Notes: generated from the letters alone by a model not told the origin. A stretch of 64,000 nucleotides of DNA from Variovorax paradoxus NBRC 15149 (GCF_001591365.1 NZ_BCUT01000002.1:496001-560000), one strand, 5' to 3'; shown: positions 42,425 to 51,800, counted from the stretch's first letter. Made by a program: numbers and translations.

Positions 42425-43151
42425 CGGACGGTCTGCCCTGGACCGGGAGCACCCTCAGCGCACTCTCCATGTGCGAGAGCATGCATCGGCTCGCACCCTC
42501 TGCGTCCCGGTTGCCGATCCGCTCGACGAGTTCGACGTGGGCATCCTGCACCTGTTGCAGGCTTGCTTGCGTCTTGCGCCGTTCCATGCCCTGGCGCGCC
42601 TGCGCTTCCAGCGAGGCCCGGATCGATCCGATGATCTGGAACAGCAGCAGGTTTCCGCTCGCCCGCGAGATTTCCAGGTGCAGCTCCATATCGAGCGACG
42701 CGTACGCCGCGGGACGGCGAAGCTGCGCCTGCATCCGGATCACCAGGTCAGACATCCGGGCCAGTTGCTCCGGCGTGCGGCGAAGCGCTGCCAATGCTGC
42801 AGCGCGGCCCTCGAGGCTTGCCCGCACGTCCATCAAGTCCTCCGTGGAATTGTCCAGAACCTGCACGGCGCGCGAAAAGTAGACGGCCAGCGCAGCCGCG
42901 TCCAGCTCGCGGCGAATCGTCGGGCTCTTGCCGTTCGAAATGTCGATCACACCCAAGCCCTTGAGGGTCCTCAGCGCCTCGCGCACGACGGTTCGGCTCA
43001 CTCCGAGCAACTCACCCAGGCGCGCTTCCGAAGGCAGCGATGCTCCCGGGCCGAGCTTCGCGTCCTGTATGCGCTGCAGAAGGCTCTGAACGGCCTGCTC
43101 TGCGAGGGAAGTTCTCTCCAGTCGGCCCAGGACGAAGGGGTGTGCGGTCAT
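42381..43151 (-). CDS. FadR-type GntR regulator
   Basis: A 256-residue GntR regulator with an N-terminal winged helix-turn-helix (SLPSEARLGELLGVSRTVVREALRTLKGLGV) and a C-terminal all-helical FCD domain (about 95-235; DMELHLEISRASGN carries metal/ligand-type His). It is divergent from the RraA-like gene at 43244 and probably controls it. Its last 44 bases overlap the RidA gene on the other strand. The carboxy-terminal tail is long and Arg/Pro/Ser-rich. Confidence 0.9.
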   Translation of the reverse strand: MTAHPFVLGRLERTSLAEQAVQSLLQRIQDAKLGPGASLPSEARLGELLGVSRTVVREALRTLKGLGVIDISNGKSPTIRRELDAAALAVYFSRAVQVLDNSTEDLMDVRASLEGRAAALAALRRTPEQLARMSDLVIRMQAQLRRPAAYASLDMELHLEISRASGNLLLFQIIGSIRASLEAQARQGMERRKTQASLQQVQDAHVELVERIGNRDAEGASRCMLSHMESALRVLPVQGRPSVSHPRARPEASRSP

Positions 43152-43165
43152 GCGTCGGTCTCCTT

Positions 43166-43188
43166 ACCTATCATACAGGTGGACAGGT
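43166..43188. promoter_or_regulatory. Repeated AGGT elements in the GntR/RraA divergent region
   Basis: ACCT (43166-43169) and AGGT (43177-43180) form an inverted pair, and ACAGGT occurs at 43175-43180 and again at 43183-43188. It lies between the divergent GntR and RraA-like genes, so it is an operator candidate. Confidence 0.3.
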
Positions 43189-43243
43189 TGTGCACGCGTG
43201 CCGCCATGGGTCCAATCCGCATTTCTTCAGGAGGCAAGAAGCA

Positions 43244-43930
43244 ATGTGGAAAGACGATGACGAACTGTTCGCCCTGATGCGCGCGCGCCTGTTCCCTGCA
43301 GTGGTCGGCGACATCCTCGACACCCTGGGTTTCATGCACCAGTTCCTGCCCCCGGCCATCAAGCCGGTCGAACGCTCCATGGTCGTGGCGGGCCGCGCCA
43401 TGCCCGTGCTGGAGACCCACTGCTTTGCGCGCTCCGAACCCGAGGGCAAGTCGCCGCTGAGCCGGCAGGCTTTCGGTCTGCTTTTCGAGGCGCTGGACGA
43501 TCTCGCGCCGAACGAGGTCTACGTGGCAACGGGGTCGGCTCCCGAGTTCGCGCTGTGGGGAGGCCTGATGACCACGCGCGCCCTGCATCTGAAAGCAGCC
43601 GGCGCCGTTCTGGACGGGTATTCCCGTGATACGGCGGAGGTGCTCGAATTGGGCCTCCCGGTGTTTTCGCTTGGCGGCTATGCCCAGGACCAGGGCCCGC
43701 GAGGCAAGGTCGTCGACTATCGCGTGCCGGTGGAGATCCGGGGAATTCGAGTTCGCCCCGGCGACATCGTCTTCGGCGACCAGGACGGCGTGCTGATCAT
43801 TCCGCGCGAGGCGGAGAAAGAGGCGATCAGCCTCGCGCTGGAGAAGGCCGATACGGAAAGCAGCGTGAGAAAAGCCATCAAGAACGGCATGAGCACGGTC
43901 GAGGCGTTCAAGACCTTCGGGGTGATGTGA
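43244..43930 (+). CDS. RraA-family protein, copy 2
   Basis: A 228-residue RraA/HMG-aldolase-fold protein: PAVVGDILDTLGFMHQFLP, GRAMPVLETH, ATGSAPEFALWGGLMTTRALHLKAAGAVLDGYSRD with the Arg-Asp pair, and GIRVRPGDIVFGDQDGVLIIPRE. It differs clearly from copy 1 (229 residues at 26740). The Asp and Arg of the metal/substrate site are present, so lyase activity is possible. ATG 43244 has AGGAGG 9 bases upstream. It is a single gene next to its divergent GntR regulator. Confidence 0.82.
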   Translation: MWKDDDELFALMRARLFPAVVGDILDTLGFMHQFLPPAIKPVERSMVVAGRAMPVLETHCFARSEPEGKSPLSRQAFGLLFEALDDLAPNEVYVATGSAPEFALWGGLMTTRALHLKAAGAVLDGYSRDTAEVLELGLPVFSLGGYAQDQGPRGKVVDYRVPVEIRGIRVRPGDIVFGDQDGVLIIPREAEKEAISLALEKADTESSVRKAIKNGMSTVEAFKTFGVM

Positions 43931-43965
43931 GGAGGGGCGGCCGCACATCGGCCGCACCGGCGCCG

Positions 43966-44652
43966 TCAACCGACGATCGCGCGCTTGACGTCCTCCTGAA
44001 GGCTGCGCAAATGCGCGCACATGGCGTTGCGTGCCAGCGCCGGATCGCGCGCTCGCAGCGCATGGATGATCTCGCCGTGCTCGTCGTGGTTTTCGCGCTG
44101 GCGATGCAGCGGGCTGTGCAGCCGGAACAGACGCGCGTTCACGCGCAGCTCCTCGACCAGCCTCGGCAGCACGACGTTGCCGCTGGCCGCCGCAATGAGC
44201 AGGTGGAACCTGTCATCGAAATGCCAGTGTTCGGTCTCGTCATGCTCACCGGCGTCCAGGGACTTCAGGTCGGCCTCGAGCGCATCGATCTGCGCGTCGC
44301 TGATCTTGTCGATGGCGAGCACGATGGCTTCGCCCTCGATGATCTCGCGCGCTCGCATGCAGTCGAAGTATTCCTTGGTGCCCAGTGCGCGCACCGCATA
44401 GGAACGCGCATCGCGGCGCACCAGCAGCCCTTCGCCGGCCAGGCGCACCAGCGCCTCGCGCATCGGCGTGCGCGAGATCCGGAGTTCTTCCGCGAGCCGG
44501 CCTTCCTGCAGGGGACTGCCGGCCGAGATCTGACGATCCAGGATCAAGGTGCGCAGGCGCGCATAGGCCTGTTCGGCCAGGCTGGCAGAGCGCACCTCGA
44601 GCGGTGCGATGGTGATGGTGGCGGGTTGGGCCGGACTGGGAAGACTGGGCAT
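43966..44652 (-). CDS. FCD-domain GntR regulator
   Basis: A 228-residue GntR/FCD regulator: helix-turn-helix (LAEQAYARLRTLILDRQIS, GRLAEELRISRTPMREALVRLAGEG) and FCD domain (about 95-220) with WHFDDRFHLLIAAASGN. ATG 44652 is preferred; GTG 44676 is also open. It is convergent with the RraA gene and lies just downstream of the hydantoinase operon. It is the best candidate to bind the GTATAC palindrome at 48796-48807, since FCD regulators often use such GT(A)TAC half-sites. Confidence 0.87.
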   Translation of the reverse strand: MPSLPSPAQPATITIAPLEVRSASLAEQAYARLRTLILDRQISAGSPLQEGRLAEELRISRTPMREALVRLAGEGLLVRRDARSYAVRALGTKEYFDCMRAREIIEGEAIVLAIDKISDAQIDALEADLKSLDAGEHDETEHWHFDDRFHLLIAAASGNVVLPRLVEELRVNARLFRLHSPLHRQRENHDEHGEIIHALRARDPALARNAMCAHLRSLQEDVKRAIVG

Positions 44653-44726
44653 GCGAGGACAAAAAAAGGTTTCCACAGGCGGTGTCGAAAAAGCTTAGCA
44701 GGCCGACCGCCGGGGGACGAATGGTC

Positions 44727-46181
44727 TCACAGCCATTTGTCCAGCGGACTGCCGGCGTTCGGCGCGCGCGGCCGCAGGCAGGGCTGGAACTGCCCCGAAC
44801 CCGGTTCGGCCGAAAAGACGCCGTCCTGCCACACCACCCGCCCGCGCGAGACCGTGACTGCGGGCCAGGCCCGCAGCCGCATGCCTTCGTAGGGCGTGTA
44901 GTCGGCTGCGTGATGAAGCATGTCGTTGGCGATGACCTTCTCGCTTCCCGCCTCGAAGACATCCCAGACGACGAAGTCGGCATCGCCTCCCACGGCGATC
45001 GTTCCCTTCTTCGGATACAGGCCGTACATGCGCGCCGGGTTGGTGGCCGTGAGTTCGACGAAGCGGTGCACGTCGATGCGCCCGGCCAGCACGCCCTCGC
45101 TCATCAGCAGCGGCATGCGCGTCTCGACGCCGGGAATGCCGTTCGGAATGCGATCGAAGGAAGCGTCGTCGCCGGCCACGCGCTTGCCGTCGGGGCCGTC
45201 GATGTTGAACGGCGCATGGTCGGATGAGAAGACCGTGAAGAGGCCGCTCGCCAGGGCGTTCCAGATGAACTGCTGGTTGGCCTTGTCGCGCGGCGGCGGG
45301 CTGCAGATGCAGCGCGCACCGTGCATGGGATCGTCGGGATCGATGCCCAGGTCTTCCGCGCTCAGGAACAGGTACTGCGGACAGGTTTCGGCAAAGATCG
45401 GCAGCCCGCGCCCGCGCGCCCAATGGATCTGCTCGACGGCCTCGCGGCCCGAAACATGCACGATGAGGACCGGCGTGTCGATCAGTTCCGCCAGCGCGAT
45501 CGCGCGGTGCGTGGCTTCGCGCTCCACGGCCATCGGCCGTGAACTCGCGTGGTAGCGCGGTGCGGTGAGGCCCGCGTCCAGCAGCTGCTCGGTGAGCCAG
45601 GCGATGCAGTCGCTGTTCTCCGCGTGGATCATCGTCATTGCGCCCTGCCGGCGCGCCACCGCAAGCACCTCGATGATCTGGCGATCGTCCAGCTTCAGGT
45701 CCTCGTAGGTCATGTAGATCTTGAACGAGGTGTAGCCCTTCTCGATCAACGCGGGCAGCTCGCGCTGCGTCACGTCCCGGGTGGCGTCGGCGACGATCAG
45801 GTGAAAGGCGTAGTCGATCACTGCCTTGCCGTCGGCACGGCGGTGGTAGTCGTCGACCGCGTCCTGGATGCTGCCGCCCTTTTGCTGCGCGGCGAAGGGC
45901 AGCACGGTGGTGGTGCCGCCGCAGGCCGCCGAGCGCGTTCCGGTGAAGAAGTCGTCGGAGAAGCGCGAGCCGTCGCCGGTGGGCTGGTCGAAGTGGCAAT
46001 GGCCGTCGACGCCGCCGGGCGTGACGAGCCGGCCGGCCGCATCGATCTCGCGCGCGGCACTGCCGTCGAGCTGCCGGGCGATGGCGCTGATGCGTCCGTC
46101 GCGAACGCCGATGTCGGCGCGGTAGCGGTCGCCCACGGTAGCGATGTCGGCGTTGCGAAGGATCAGGTCGTAGGGCTGCAT
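44727..46181 (-). CDS. Dihydropyrimidinase/D-hydantoinase
   Basis: A 484-residue cyclic amidohydrolase: metal motif GGVDGHCHFDQP, carboxylated-lysine region TSFKIYMTYEDL, IHAENSDCI, LIVHVSGREAVEQIHWARG, CPQYLFL and the Asp in TVFSSDHAPFN. It opens dihydropyrimidines or 5-substituted hydantoins to N-carbamoyl amino acids. ATG 46181 has GGGAG upstream. It is the last gene of a minus-strand operon with permease, binding protein and DapA-like lyase. An M20 hydrolase in the divergent operon could remove the carbamoyl group, which is inference. Confidence 0.88.
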   Translation of the reverse strand: MQPYDLILRNADIATVGDRYRADIGVRDGRISAIARQLDGSAAREIDAAGRLVTPGGVDGHCHFDQPTGDGSRFSDDFFTGTRSAACGGTTTVLPFAAQQKGGSIQDAVDDYHRRADGKAVIDYAFHLIVADATRDVTQRELPALIEKGYTSFKIYMTYEDLKLDDRQIIEVLAVARRQGAMTMIHAENSDCIAWLTEQLLDAGLTAPRYHASSRPMAVEREATHRAIALAELIDTPVLIVHVSGREAVEQIHWARGRGLPIFAETCPQYLFLSAEDLGIDPDDPMHGARCICSPPPRDKANQQFIWNALASGLFTVFSSDHAPFNIDGPDGKRVAGDDASFDRIPNGIPGVETRMPLLMSEGVLAGRIDVHRFVELTATNPARMYGLYPKKGTIAVGGDADFVVWDVFEAGSEKVIANDMLHHAADYTPYEGMRLRAWPAVTVSRGRVVWQDGVFSAEPGSGQFQPCLRPRAPNAGSPLDKWL

Positions 46182-46194
46182 GACGGGCTCCCGG

Positions 46195-46920
46195 CTAGCG
46201 TTGCTCGAGCACGACGTCGGCCGTGGCTGCCGCCACGGGCTCGCTCGCATTGCCGTAGGCGCGGCCATAGTGGCGCTCGATGCGGCGCTGGATGACGTCC
46301 CACACCGTCGTCATGAGCAGGTAGTAGATGGCGGCCACGATGAACAGCTCCAGCACCATGAACTTCTCCTGGATCAGCACCTGGGTGCGGCGCAGCAGCT
46401 CTTCCATCGAGATCACCGAAGTGATGGACGTGGTCTTGAGCAGGCCGTTGATGCTGTTGCCCAGCGTCGGGATGATCAGCCGCATCGCCTGCGGCATCAC
46501 GATGTAGCGCATGCTCTGTGCGCTGCTGAAGCCGACGGCGCGCGCCGCATTCGTCTGGCCGGCCGGCACCGACTGGATGCCGCCTCGCACCACTTCGGCG
46601 AGGTAGGCCGCCTCGTTGAGGATCAGCCCGAGCAGCGCCGACTCGACCACCGACAGCTTGAGGCCCAGCTGCGGCAGCCCGGTGTAGATGATGATCAGCT
46701 GGACCAGCAGCGGCGTGCCGCGGAACACCCAGATGTAGAAGTGCGCCGGCGCGGCGAGCCAGTCATGGCGCGACAGCCTGGCCAGGGCCAGGGCGCATCC
46801 CACGACCAATCCGCCTGCAATGGCCGCCAGCGTCAGCCACAGGGTGGTGAACGCACCGCTCAGGATGTAGGGGTTGAACAGATAGCCGAAGAAGCCCGAC
46901 CAGTTCCAGCCTTGTCCCAT
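46195..46920 (-). CDS. Amino acid ABC transporter permease
   Basis: A 241-residue HisMQ-type inner membrane permease: hydrophobic segments at about 18-40, 55-75 (IWVFRGTPLLVQLIIIYTGLP), 90-110 and 195-215, with EAA loop NAARAVGFSSAQSMRYIVMPQAMRLIIPTLGNS. It pairs with the binding protein upstream. The ATP-binding subunit is not in this operon; the one at 53075-53809 in the divergent operon is the likely partner. Confidence 0.93.
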   Translation of the reverse strand: MGQGWNWSGFFGYLFNPYILSGAFTTLWLTLAAIAGGLVVGCALALARLSRHDWLAAPAHFYIWVFRGTPLLVQLIIIYTGLPQLGLKLSVVESALLGLILNEAAYLAEVVRGGIQSVPAGQTNAARAVGFSSAQSMRYIVMPQAMRLIIPTLGNSINGLLKTTSITSVISMEELLRRTQVLIQEKFMVLELFIVAAIYYLLMTTVWDVIQRRIERHYGRAYGNASEPVAAATADVVLEQR

Positions 46921-46965
46921 GGAAGTTCCTTGGTTGCCGAAGTCAATGGTGCGCAGCGAGGGCGC

Positions 46966-47796
46966 TCAGCTCGCCGGTCCCTTGACGACGACGGCGCCGT
47001 CGGTCGCCTTGACGCCGTACTGGTCGAGCAGCTTGTTGAAGGAGCCGTCGGCCTTCATGTCGTTGAGCACCTTGGCCACCGCAATGGACAGTTCCTTGTT
47101 CTTGGCGGCCAGCGCGACCGGCGTCGGGAACAGGCCTTGCAGCACGCGGTCGAAGTCGCCGCGCTTCTGGTACTCGGCACCGGTGGAGTCGATCGACAGG
47201 GCCACCTCGACCTGGCCGGCGCGCAGCGCCTGGAACGCCATCGCGAAGTTCTCGAAGGTGCGGATGGTCATGCCCTTCAGGCCCTTGTCGGTCAGCTGCT
47301 TGTCGAGCTCGCGCGCCTTGCGCTCCTCGAAGCCGCCGATCTCCACGCCGATGCTCTTGCCCGACAGGTCCTCGGGCTTGCCGATCTTCAGCGGGTTGCC
47401 CTTGGCGGTGCTGATGCTGATGGCCTGGTCTTCGTAGGGCAGCATCTGCATGAGCCTGGCGCGCTCATCGGTGTAGAAGATGCCGGTGTTGATGACATCC
47501 CAGCGGCCGGCCTGCAGGCCCGGGATCATGGCCGAGAACTCGATGCGCACGTACTCGGGCGTGAGGCACAGCCGCTTGGCAATGGCCTCGCCCAGTTCGA
47601 CCCGCATGCCCTTGAGCGCACCGGTCTGGTCGACGAACTGCATCGGCGGCAGGGTCGGGTTGATCGACATCGTCAGCGTGCCCTTCTTCACCAGCGCGGC
47701 ATCAGGCACGGGCGACTTGCAGGCCTGGGCGTTCGCGGCCCCGATCCCGAGAATGAAAAGAGCAGCGACCGAAGCGAGAGCGGGGAGCAGTTTCAT
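46966..47796 (-). CDS. Amino acid ABC transporter substrate-binding protein
   Basis: A 276-residue periplasmic amino acid-binding protein: signal peptide MKLLPALASVAALFILGIGA (cleavage near ANAQA), GTLTMSINPTLPPMQFVDQTGALKGMRVELGEAIAKRL, WDVINTGIFYTDERAR, and VALSIDSTGAEYQKRG. It delivers the substrate to the adjacent permease (45 bases downstream). Two cysteines near the N-terminus (ACKSP, RLCLT) might form a disulfide. It lies after the DapA-like gene in the operon. Confidence 0.9.
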   Translation of the reverse strand: MKLLPALASVAALFILGIGAANAQACKSPVPDAALVKKGTLTMSINPTLPPMQFVDQTGALKGMRVELGEAIAKRLCLTPEYVRIEFSAMIPGLQAGRWDVINTGIFYTDERARLMQMLPYEDQAISISTAKGNPLKIGKPEDLSGKSIGVEIGGFEERKARELDKQLTDKGLKGMTIRTFENFAMAFQALRAGQVEVALSIDSTGAEYQKRGDFDRVLQGLFPTPVALAAKNKELSIAVAKVLNDMKADGSFNKLLDQYGVKATDGAVVVKGPAS

Positions 47797-47848
47797 GGTG
47801 ATTTCCTGGTGGAGGTTGGACGAGGCGGCGTGGTGGCAAAAAGGGAGC

Positions 47849-48745
47849 TCAAGGCGCGATGGAGTCCAGCAGGCCGAGCTGGCCGAGCGCGCGCCGCAGG
47901 TCGGCGGCATCGGCCTCAGGCAGGGGCAGGCGCGGCGCGCGCGGCTTGCCCACGGGCAGGCCCATCATCGAGAGGCCGTCCTTCGATGCGGCGACGTAGC
48001 GGTGGCCGCCGACCCAGCGCACGATCGGCAGCATCTGCTTGTAGAGCGCCAGCGCGGCGGGCATGTCGTGCTCGTCGGCCACCAGCTCGAACAGGCGGGC
48101 CGACATCTTCGGAATCAGGTTGGAGCACACCGCCACCCAGCCCTGGGCGCCGAGCCAGAACGACTCGTAGCCGAGGATGCCCGCGAACACCGTCATGCGG
48201 TCGCCGCAGAGTTCGATGATGTCGCGCACCCGCGTGACCTCGAGCGTCGACTCCTTGATGTACCTGCAGTTGTCGATGCGCGAGAGGCGCGCCACCAGCT
48301 CGGGCTTGAGGTCCACATTGGCCGTGGCCGGATTGTTGTAGACCATGATCGGCACGTTGATCGCCTCGCCCACCTTGCGGTAGTGCTCGAACAGCTCGTC
48401 GTCGGTGGGCGAGCTGTAGAACGGCGGAATGATCATCACGCCGTCGGCGCCCATGCCCTCGGCTTCGCGGCTCAGCCGCACGCACTCGTCGGTCCACTCC
48501 GCGCCGGTGCCGATCAGAACGGGCACGCGTTTTGCGGTCGTCTGCACACAGGTCTCGATCACCAGCTGCCGCTCTTCGGGCGTCAACGAGAGGAACTCCC
48601 CGGTGCTGCCCAGCGGAATCAGCCCGTGGATGCCCTCTTCGATCTGCCAGTCGACCAGCTTCTTGAGCGCAGGCACGTCCACGTGCTTTCCGTCGGCGGT
48701 CATCGGGGTGATCAGCACCGTATAGGTGCCTCGAAACGCTGCCAT
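47849..48745 (-). CDS. DapA-family (dihydrodipicolinate synthase-like) lyase/deaminase
   Basis: A 298-residue TIM-barrel Schiff-base enzyme: GLIPLGSTGEFLSLTPEER, DGVMIIPPFYSSPTDDELFEHYRKV, Tyr136 in MVYNNPATANVDL and Schiff-base Lys164 in RYIKEST. The GSTGE/YNNP pattern is typical of NAL-superfamily lyases other than DapA proper. Beside a D-hydroxyproline dehydrogenase-type fusion, a role like pyrroline-4-hydroxy-2-carboxylate deaminase is an attractive guess, but other lyase reactions fit too. First gene of the minus-strand operon, starting 51 bases from the GTATAC-rich operator region. Confidence 0.87.
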   Translation of the reverse strand: MAAFRGTYTVLITPMTADGKHVDVPALKKLVDWQIEEGIHGLIPLGSTGEFLSLTPEERQLVIETCVQTTAKRVPVLIGTGAEWTDECVRLSREAEGMGADGVMIIPPFYSSPTDDELFEHYRKVGEAINVPIMVYNNPATANVDLKPELVARLSRIDNCRYIKESTLEVTRVRDIIELCGDRMTVFAGILGYESFWLGAQGWVAVCSNLIPKMSARLFELVADEHDMPAALALYKQMLPIVRWVGGHRYVAASKDGLSMMGLPVGKPRAPRLPLPEADAADLRRALGQLGLLDSIAP

Positions 48746-48784
48746 GGGTCGGTCCTCGGTGAAAAATCGGATGACTGAATGATC

Positions 48785-48807
48785 GTGTACGATTAGTATA
48801 CGTATAC
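48785..48807. promoter_or_regulatory. GTATAC operator in the divergent dapA-like / fusion-oxidase promoter
   Basis: GTATACGTATAC (48796-48807) is a perfect 12-base palindrome made of two GTATAC units. Another GTGTAC precedes it (48785-48790) and AGTATAT follows (48812-48818). This AT-rich cluster sits in the 100-base gap between divergent operons. The arrangement is typical of a GntR-family operator. Confidence 0.6.
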
Positions 48808-48845
48808 ATTCAGTATATCCAAGCAGTTTTTCATCGCACCTGCTC

Positions 48846-51800
48846 ATGAGCGCCCGACTGACCCACAGCTCCATTGCCGCCGGTGGCCGGACGATCCGCT
48901 TCTGGTACGACGGCCAGGCCATCGACGGCCTCGAGGGCGAGACCGTGGCAGCTGCACTGGCGGCCAGCCACATCCGCCAGATGCGGCACACGCGCGGCGG
49001 CGGGCGCCGCGGCCTTTATTGCGGCATGGGGGCGTGCTTCGACTGCCTGGTGACGATCGACGGCGTGGCCAGCCAGCGCGCCTGCCTGGCCAAGGTGGCG
49101 GAGGGCCAGCAGATCCGCTCCGCCATGCCGGCGGGCACACCGGCCGACCCCCTGCAGCCGCTCACGCCACCCGCCGATGCGGAGCCGGCCGCGCAAGACG
49201 TCGACGTGCTGGTGGTGGGCGCCGGACCGGCCGGCCTGTCGGCGGCATTGGCCGCACGCCAGGCCGGCGCCAGCGTGCTGGTGCTGGACGAGCGGCTGCA
49301 GTCCGGCGGCCAGTTCTACAAGCCGCTGGCCCCCTCGCACCACGCGCCCCGCCCCGTCGATCGCCAGTTCGCAAAGGGCCTCGCGCTCGAGCGTGACGTG
49401 CGCGCGGCCGGCGTGGCCATCGCGCAGGGCGCGCAGGTCTGGGCTGCGTTCTCGGCGCATGAAGTCAGCGCGCTGATCGCCGGGCGCGCCACCCACATCC
49501 GATGCAGGCAACTCGTGATCGCCCCGGGCGCCTACGAGCGGCCCGTTCCCATTCCGGGCTGGACGCTGCCCGGCGTGATGACCACCGGCGCCGCGCAAAC
49601 GCTGGCGCGGGCTTACCGCGTCGCGCCGGGCCGGCGCGTGGTGGTCGCGGGCAACGGTCCGCTCAACCTGCAACTTGCCGCGGAACTGCTGGCCGGCGGT
49701 GCGCACGTGGTCGCGGTGCTCGAATCGGCGGCCCGCCCCTCGGTGCGCGACTGGCGCCACCTGCTGACCACTGCCCGCACCGCGCCCGACCTGGTGCGCC
49801 AGGGCTGGGGCTACCTGCGGCAGCTGCGCGCGCACAAGGTGCCTGTGCTGTGGCGCCACGCGGTGGCAGCGGCCGAAGGCGACGGCGAATTGCAGGCGGT
49901 GCATGTGGTTGAACTGGACGCACAGGGCCAGCGCACGGCAGCGCCGATGCGGCGCTTCGAGGCCGACACGCTGTGCCTGGGCTACGGCTTCATCCCTTCG
50001 ACCGAGCTCGCACGCATGCTGGGCTGCGAGCATCGCGTGGTCGAGCGGCACCTCGGCTATCTCGCGACCGTGACCGCCGGCGACGGCGCCACCAGCCTGG
50101 AAGATGTCTTCGTGGCCGGCGACGGCGCGGACCTCGGCGGTTCGCGCGTCGCGCTGGCACGCGGCACGCTGGCCGGGCGGTCCGCGGCGCGCAAGCTCGG
50201 ACTGCCGGCAAAGCCAACGGCCGCACCCGACCGGACGGCGGCCCAGCTCCAGCGGGCCGAGTGCTTCCAGCAGGCCCTCTGGTCGCTGTACAACGCGCCG
50301 CCCGTGGCACTGGCTGCCGTCAGCGACGACACGCTGCTGTGCCGCTGCGAAGAAATCAGCTTCGGCTCCGTGCGCGAACAGATCCGCGCGGGCCGCGACA
50401 CGCTGGCAGCGCTCAAGCGCAACACGCGGCTCGGCATGGGCCGCTGCCAGGGGCGCTACTGCGCGGTCACGGCCGCCAAGCTGGTGAGCGAGATGACGGG
50501 GCGGCCGCTGGAGGTCGAGCAGTACTTCGCGCCGCGCCCGCCGGCCAAGCCCGTGCCGGCCGGCGCGCTGGGCTTCGAGAAGCCCGAATGGGGCGGCCAC
50601 AAGCCGGCCATCACGCCGAATCTCGCGCGCCCGGTCGAACACGCACCCTTCGAAACCCTGCGCACCGACGTGCTGGTCATCGGCGCCGGCGTGCTCGGCT
50701 CCTGCCTCGGCCACTATCTGTCGAAGGCGGGCCAGGACGTGACGGTGGTCGACCGCGACGACATCAACCTCCAGGCCTCGGGCGCCAATGCGGGCAGCCT
50801 GCACGTGCAGCTGCTGTCCTTCGACTTCGGGGCCAAGGCGCAGCAAGGCGGCGGTCCGGCCGCGGCCACGCTGCCGCTGGGCCCGATGTCGGTGCGGCTG
50901 TGGCAGGAGATCGAGGCCGAGAGCGGCGAAGACCTGGAAATCAAGATCACCGGCGGACTGATGGTGGCCGACACCGAAGCCGGCATGCGCTTCATCGAGG
51001 CCAAGGCCGCGCTGGAGCGCAGCCACGGCATCGAGGCGCAGGTGATCGACGCGGCCACGCTGCGCCGCCTGTCGCCCGCGCTGTCGCCGCAGCTGCTGGG
51101 GGCCGAACTCTGTCCCATGGAGGGAAAGATCAACCCGCTGCGCGCGACCTATGCCGTGGCTTCTCTCGCGCAGCAGCAGGGCGCACGCTTCCTGCGAGGC
51201 TGCGATGTACGCCGGATCGAACGCCGTCCGGGCGACGGCGGCGGCTTCGTGGTCCACACCTCGCGCGGCGTCATCCACGCGGGCCGCCTGGTGAACGCCA
51301 GCGGCGCATGGTCCAGCACGGTGGGCGACATGCTCGGCGTGCAGATTCCCGTCAAGGGCGCACCGCTGCAGATGATCGTGACCGAGCCCGCGCCGCCGCT
51401 GGTCAACCACCTGGTGGCGCATGCCGACCGGCACCTGAGCCTCAAGCAGGCGGCCACCGGCGGGCTGATCATCGGCGGCGGCTGGACCGCGGCCTTCCAT
51501 GAAGGCATGCGGCTGAACCGCGCCGAACGCGCCAGCATCGAGGGCGGGCTGTGGGTCGCGCGGCAGGTGCTGCCAGCTGTGTGCGGCCTGCACATGGTGC
51601 GCTGCTGGGCCGGCATGAACGTCAACATCGACGGCGCTCCGATCCTGGGCGACGTGCCCGGTGTGCCCGGCTTCTACAACGCCGTCACCTCCAACGGCTA
51701 CACCCTGGCGCCCATCGCCGCGCGCCTGGTCACCGACCTGATCGTGCACGGGCGCACGGACATCGACATCACGCCTTTCCGGATCGACCGGTTTCTTTGA
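48846..51800 (+). CDS. Three-subunit fusion: HcnA-HcnB-HcnC-type FAD/2Fe-2S dehydrogenase
   Basis: A 984-residue protein joining what are normally three subunits. Part 1 (about 1-105) is a 2Fe-2S plant-ferredoxin-like domain with C59, C64, C67 and C80 (LYCGMGACFDC). Part 2 (about 118-560) is a FAD/NAD(P) oxidoreductase (VDVLVVGAGPAGLSAAL) with a BFD-like 2Fe-2S segment near 496-540 (CRCEE, CQGRYC). Part 3 (about 605-984) is a DAO-type FAD oxidase (TDVLVIGAGVLGSCLGHYL). Related three-part enzymes are hydrogen cyanide synthase HcnABC, opine oxidase and the heterotrimeric D-hydroxyproline dehydrogenase. With a DapA-like gene divergent, the last is the most likely relation. Confidence 0.85.
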   Translation: MSARLTHSSIAAGGRTIRFWYDGQAIDGLEGETVAAALAASHIRQMRHTRGGGRRGLYCGMGACFDCLVTIDGVASQRACLAKVAEGQQIRSAMPAGTPADPLQPLTPPADAEPAAQDVDVLVVGAGPAGLSAALAARQAGASVLVLDERLQSGGQFYKPLAPSHHAPRPVDRQFAKGLALERDVRAAGVAIAQGAQVWAAFSAHEVSALIAGRATHIRCRQLVIAPGAYERPVPIPGWTLPGVMTTGAAQTLARAYRVAPGRRVVVAGNGPLNLQLAAELLAGGAHVVAVLESAARPSVRDWRHLLTTARTAPDLVRQGWGYLRQLRAHKVPVLWRHAVAAAEGDGELQAVHVVELDAQGQRTAAPMRRFEADTLCLGYGFIPSTELARMLGCEHRVVERHLGYLATVTAGDGATSLEDVFVAGDGADLGGSRVALARGTLAGRSAARKLGLPAKPTAAPDRTAAQLQRAECFQQALWSLYNAPPVALAAVSDDTLLCRCEEISFGSVREQIRAGRDTLAALKRNTRLGMGRCQGRYCAVTAAKLVSEMTGRPLEVEQYFAPRPPAKPVPAGALGFEKPEWGGHKPAITPNLARPVEHAPFETLRTDVLVIGAGVLGSCLGHYLSKAGQDVTVVDRDDINLQASGANAGSLHVQLLSFDFGAKAQQGGGPAAATLPLGPMSVRLWQEIEAESGEDLEIKITGGLMVADTEAGMRFIEAKAALERSHGIEAQVIDAATLRRLSPALSPQLLGAELCPMEGKINPLRATYAVASLAQQQGARFLRGCDVRRIERRPGDGGGFVVHTSRGVIHAGRLVNASGAWSSTVGDMLGVQIPVKGAPLQMIVTEPAPPLVNHLVAHADRHLSLKQAATGGLIIGGGWTAAFHEGMRLNRAERASIEGGLWVARQVLPAVCGLHMVRCWAGMNVNIDGAPILGDVPGVPGFYNAVTSNGYTLAPIAARLVTDLIVHGRTDIDITPFRIDRFL

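Noticed and set aside
48846..51800. Annotation as hydrogen cyanide synthase
   Set aside because: The three-part architecture is shared with opine oxidase and D-hydroxyproline dehydrogenase, and the neighbours are amino acid catabolic genes; cyanide production is not supported.
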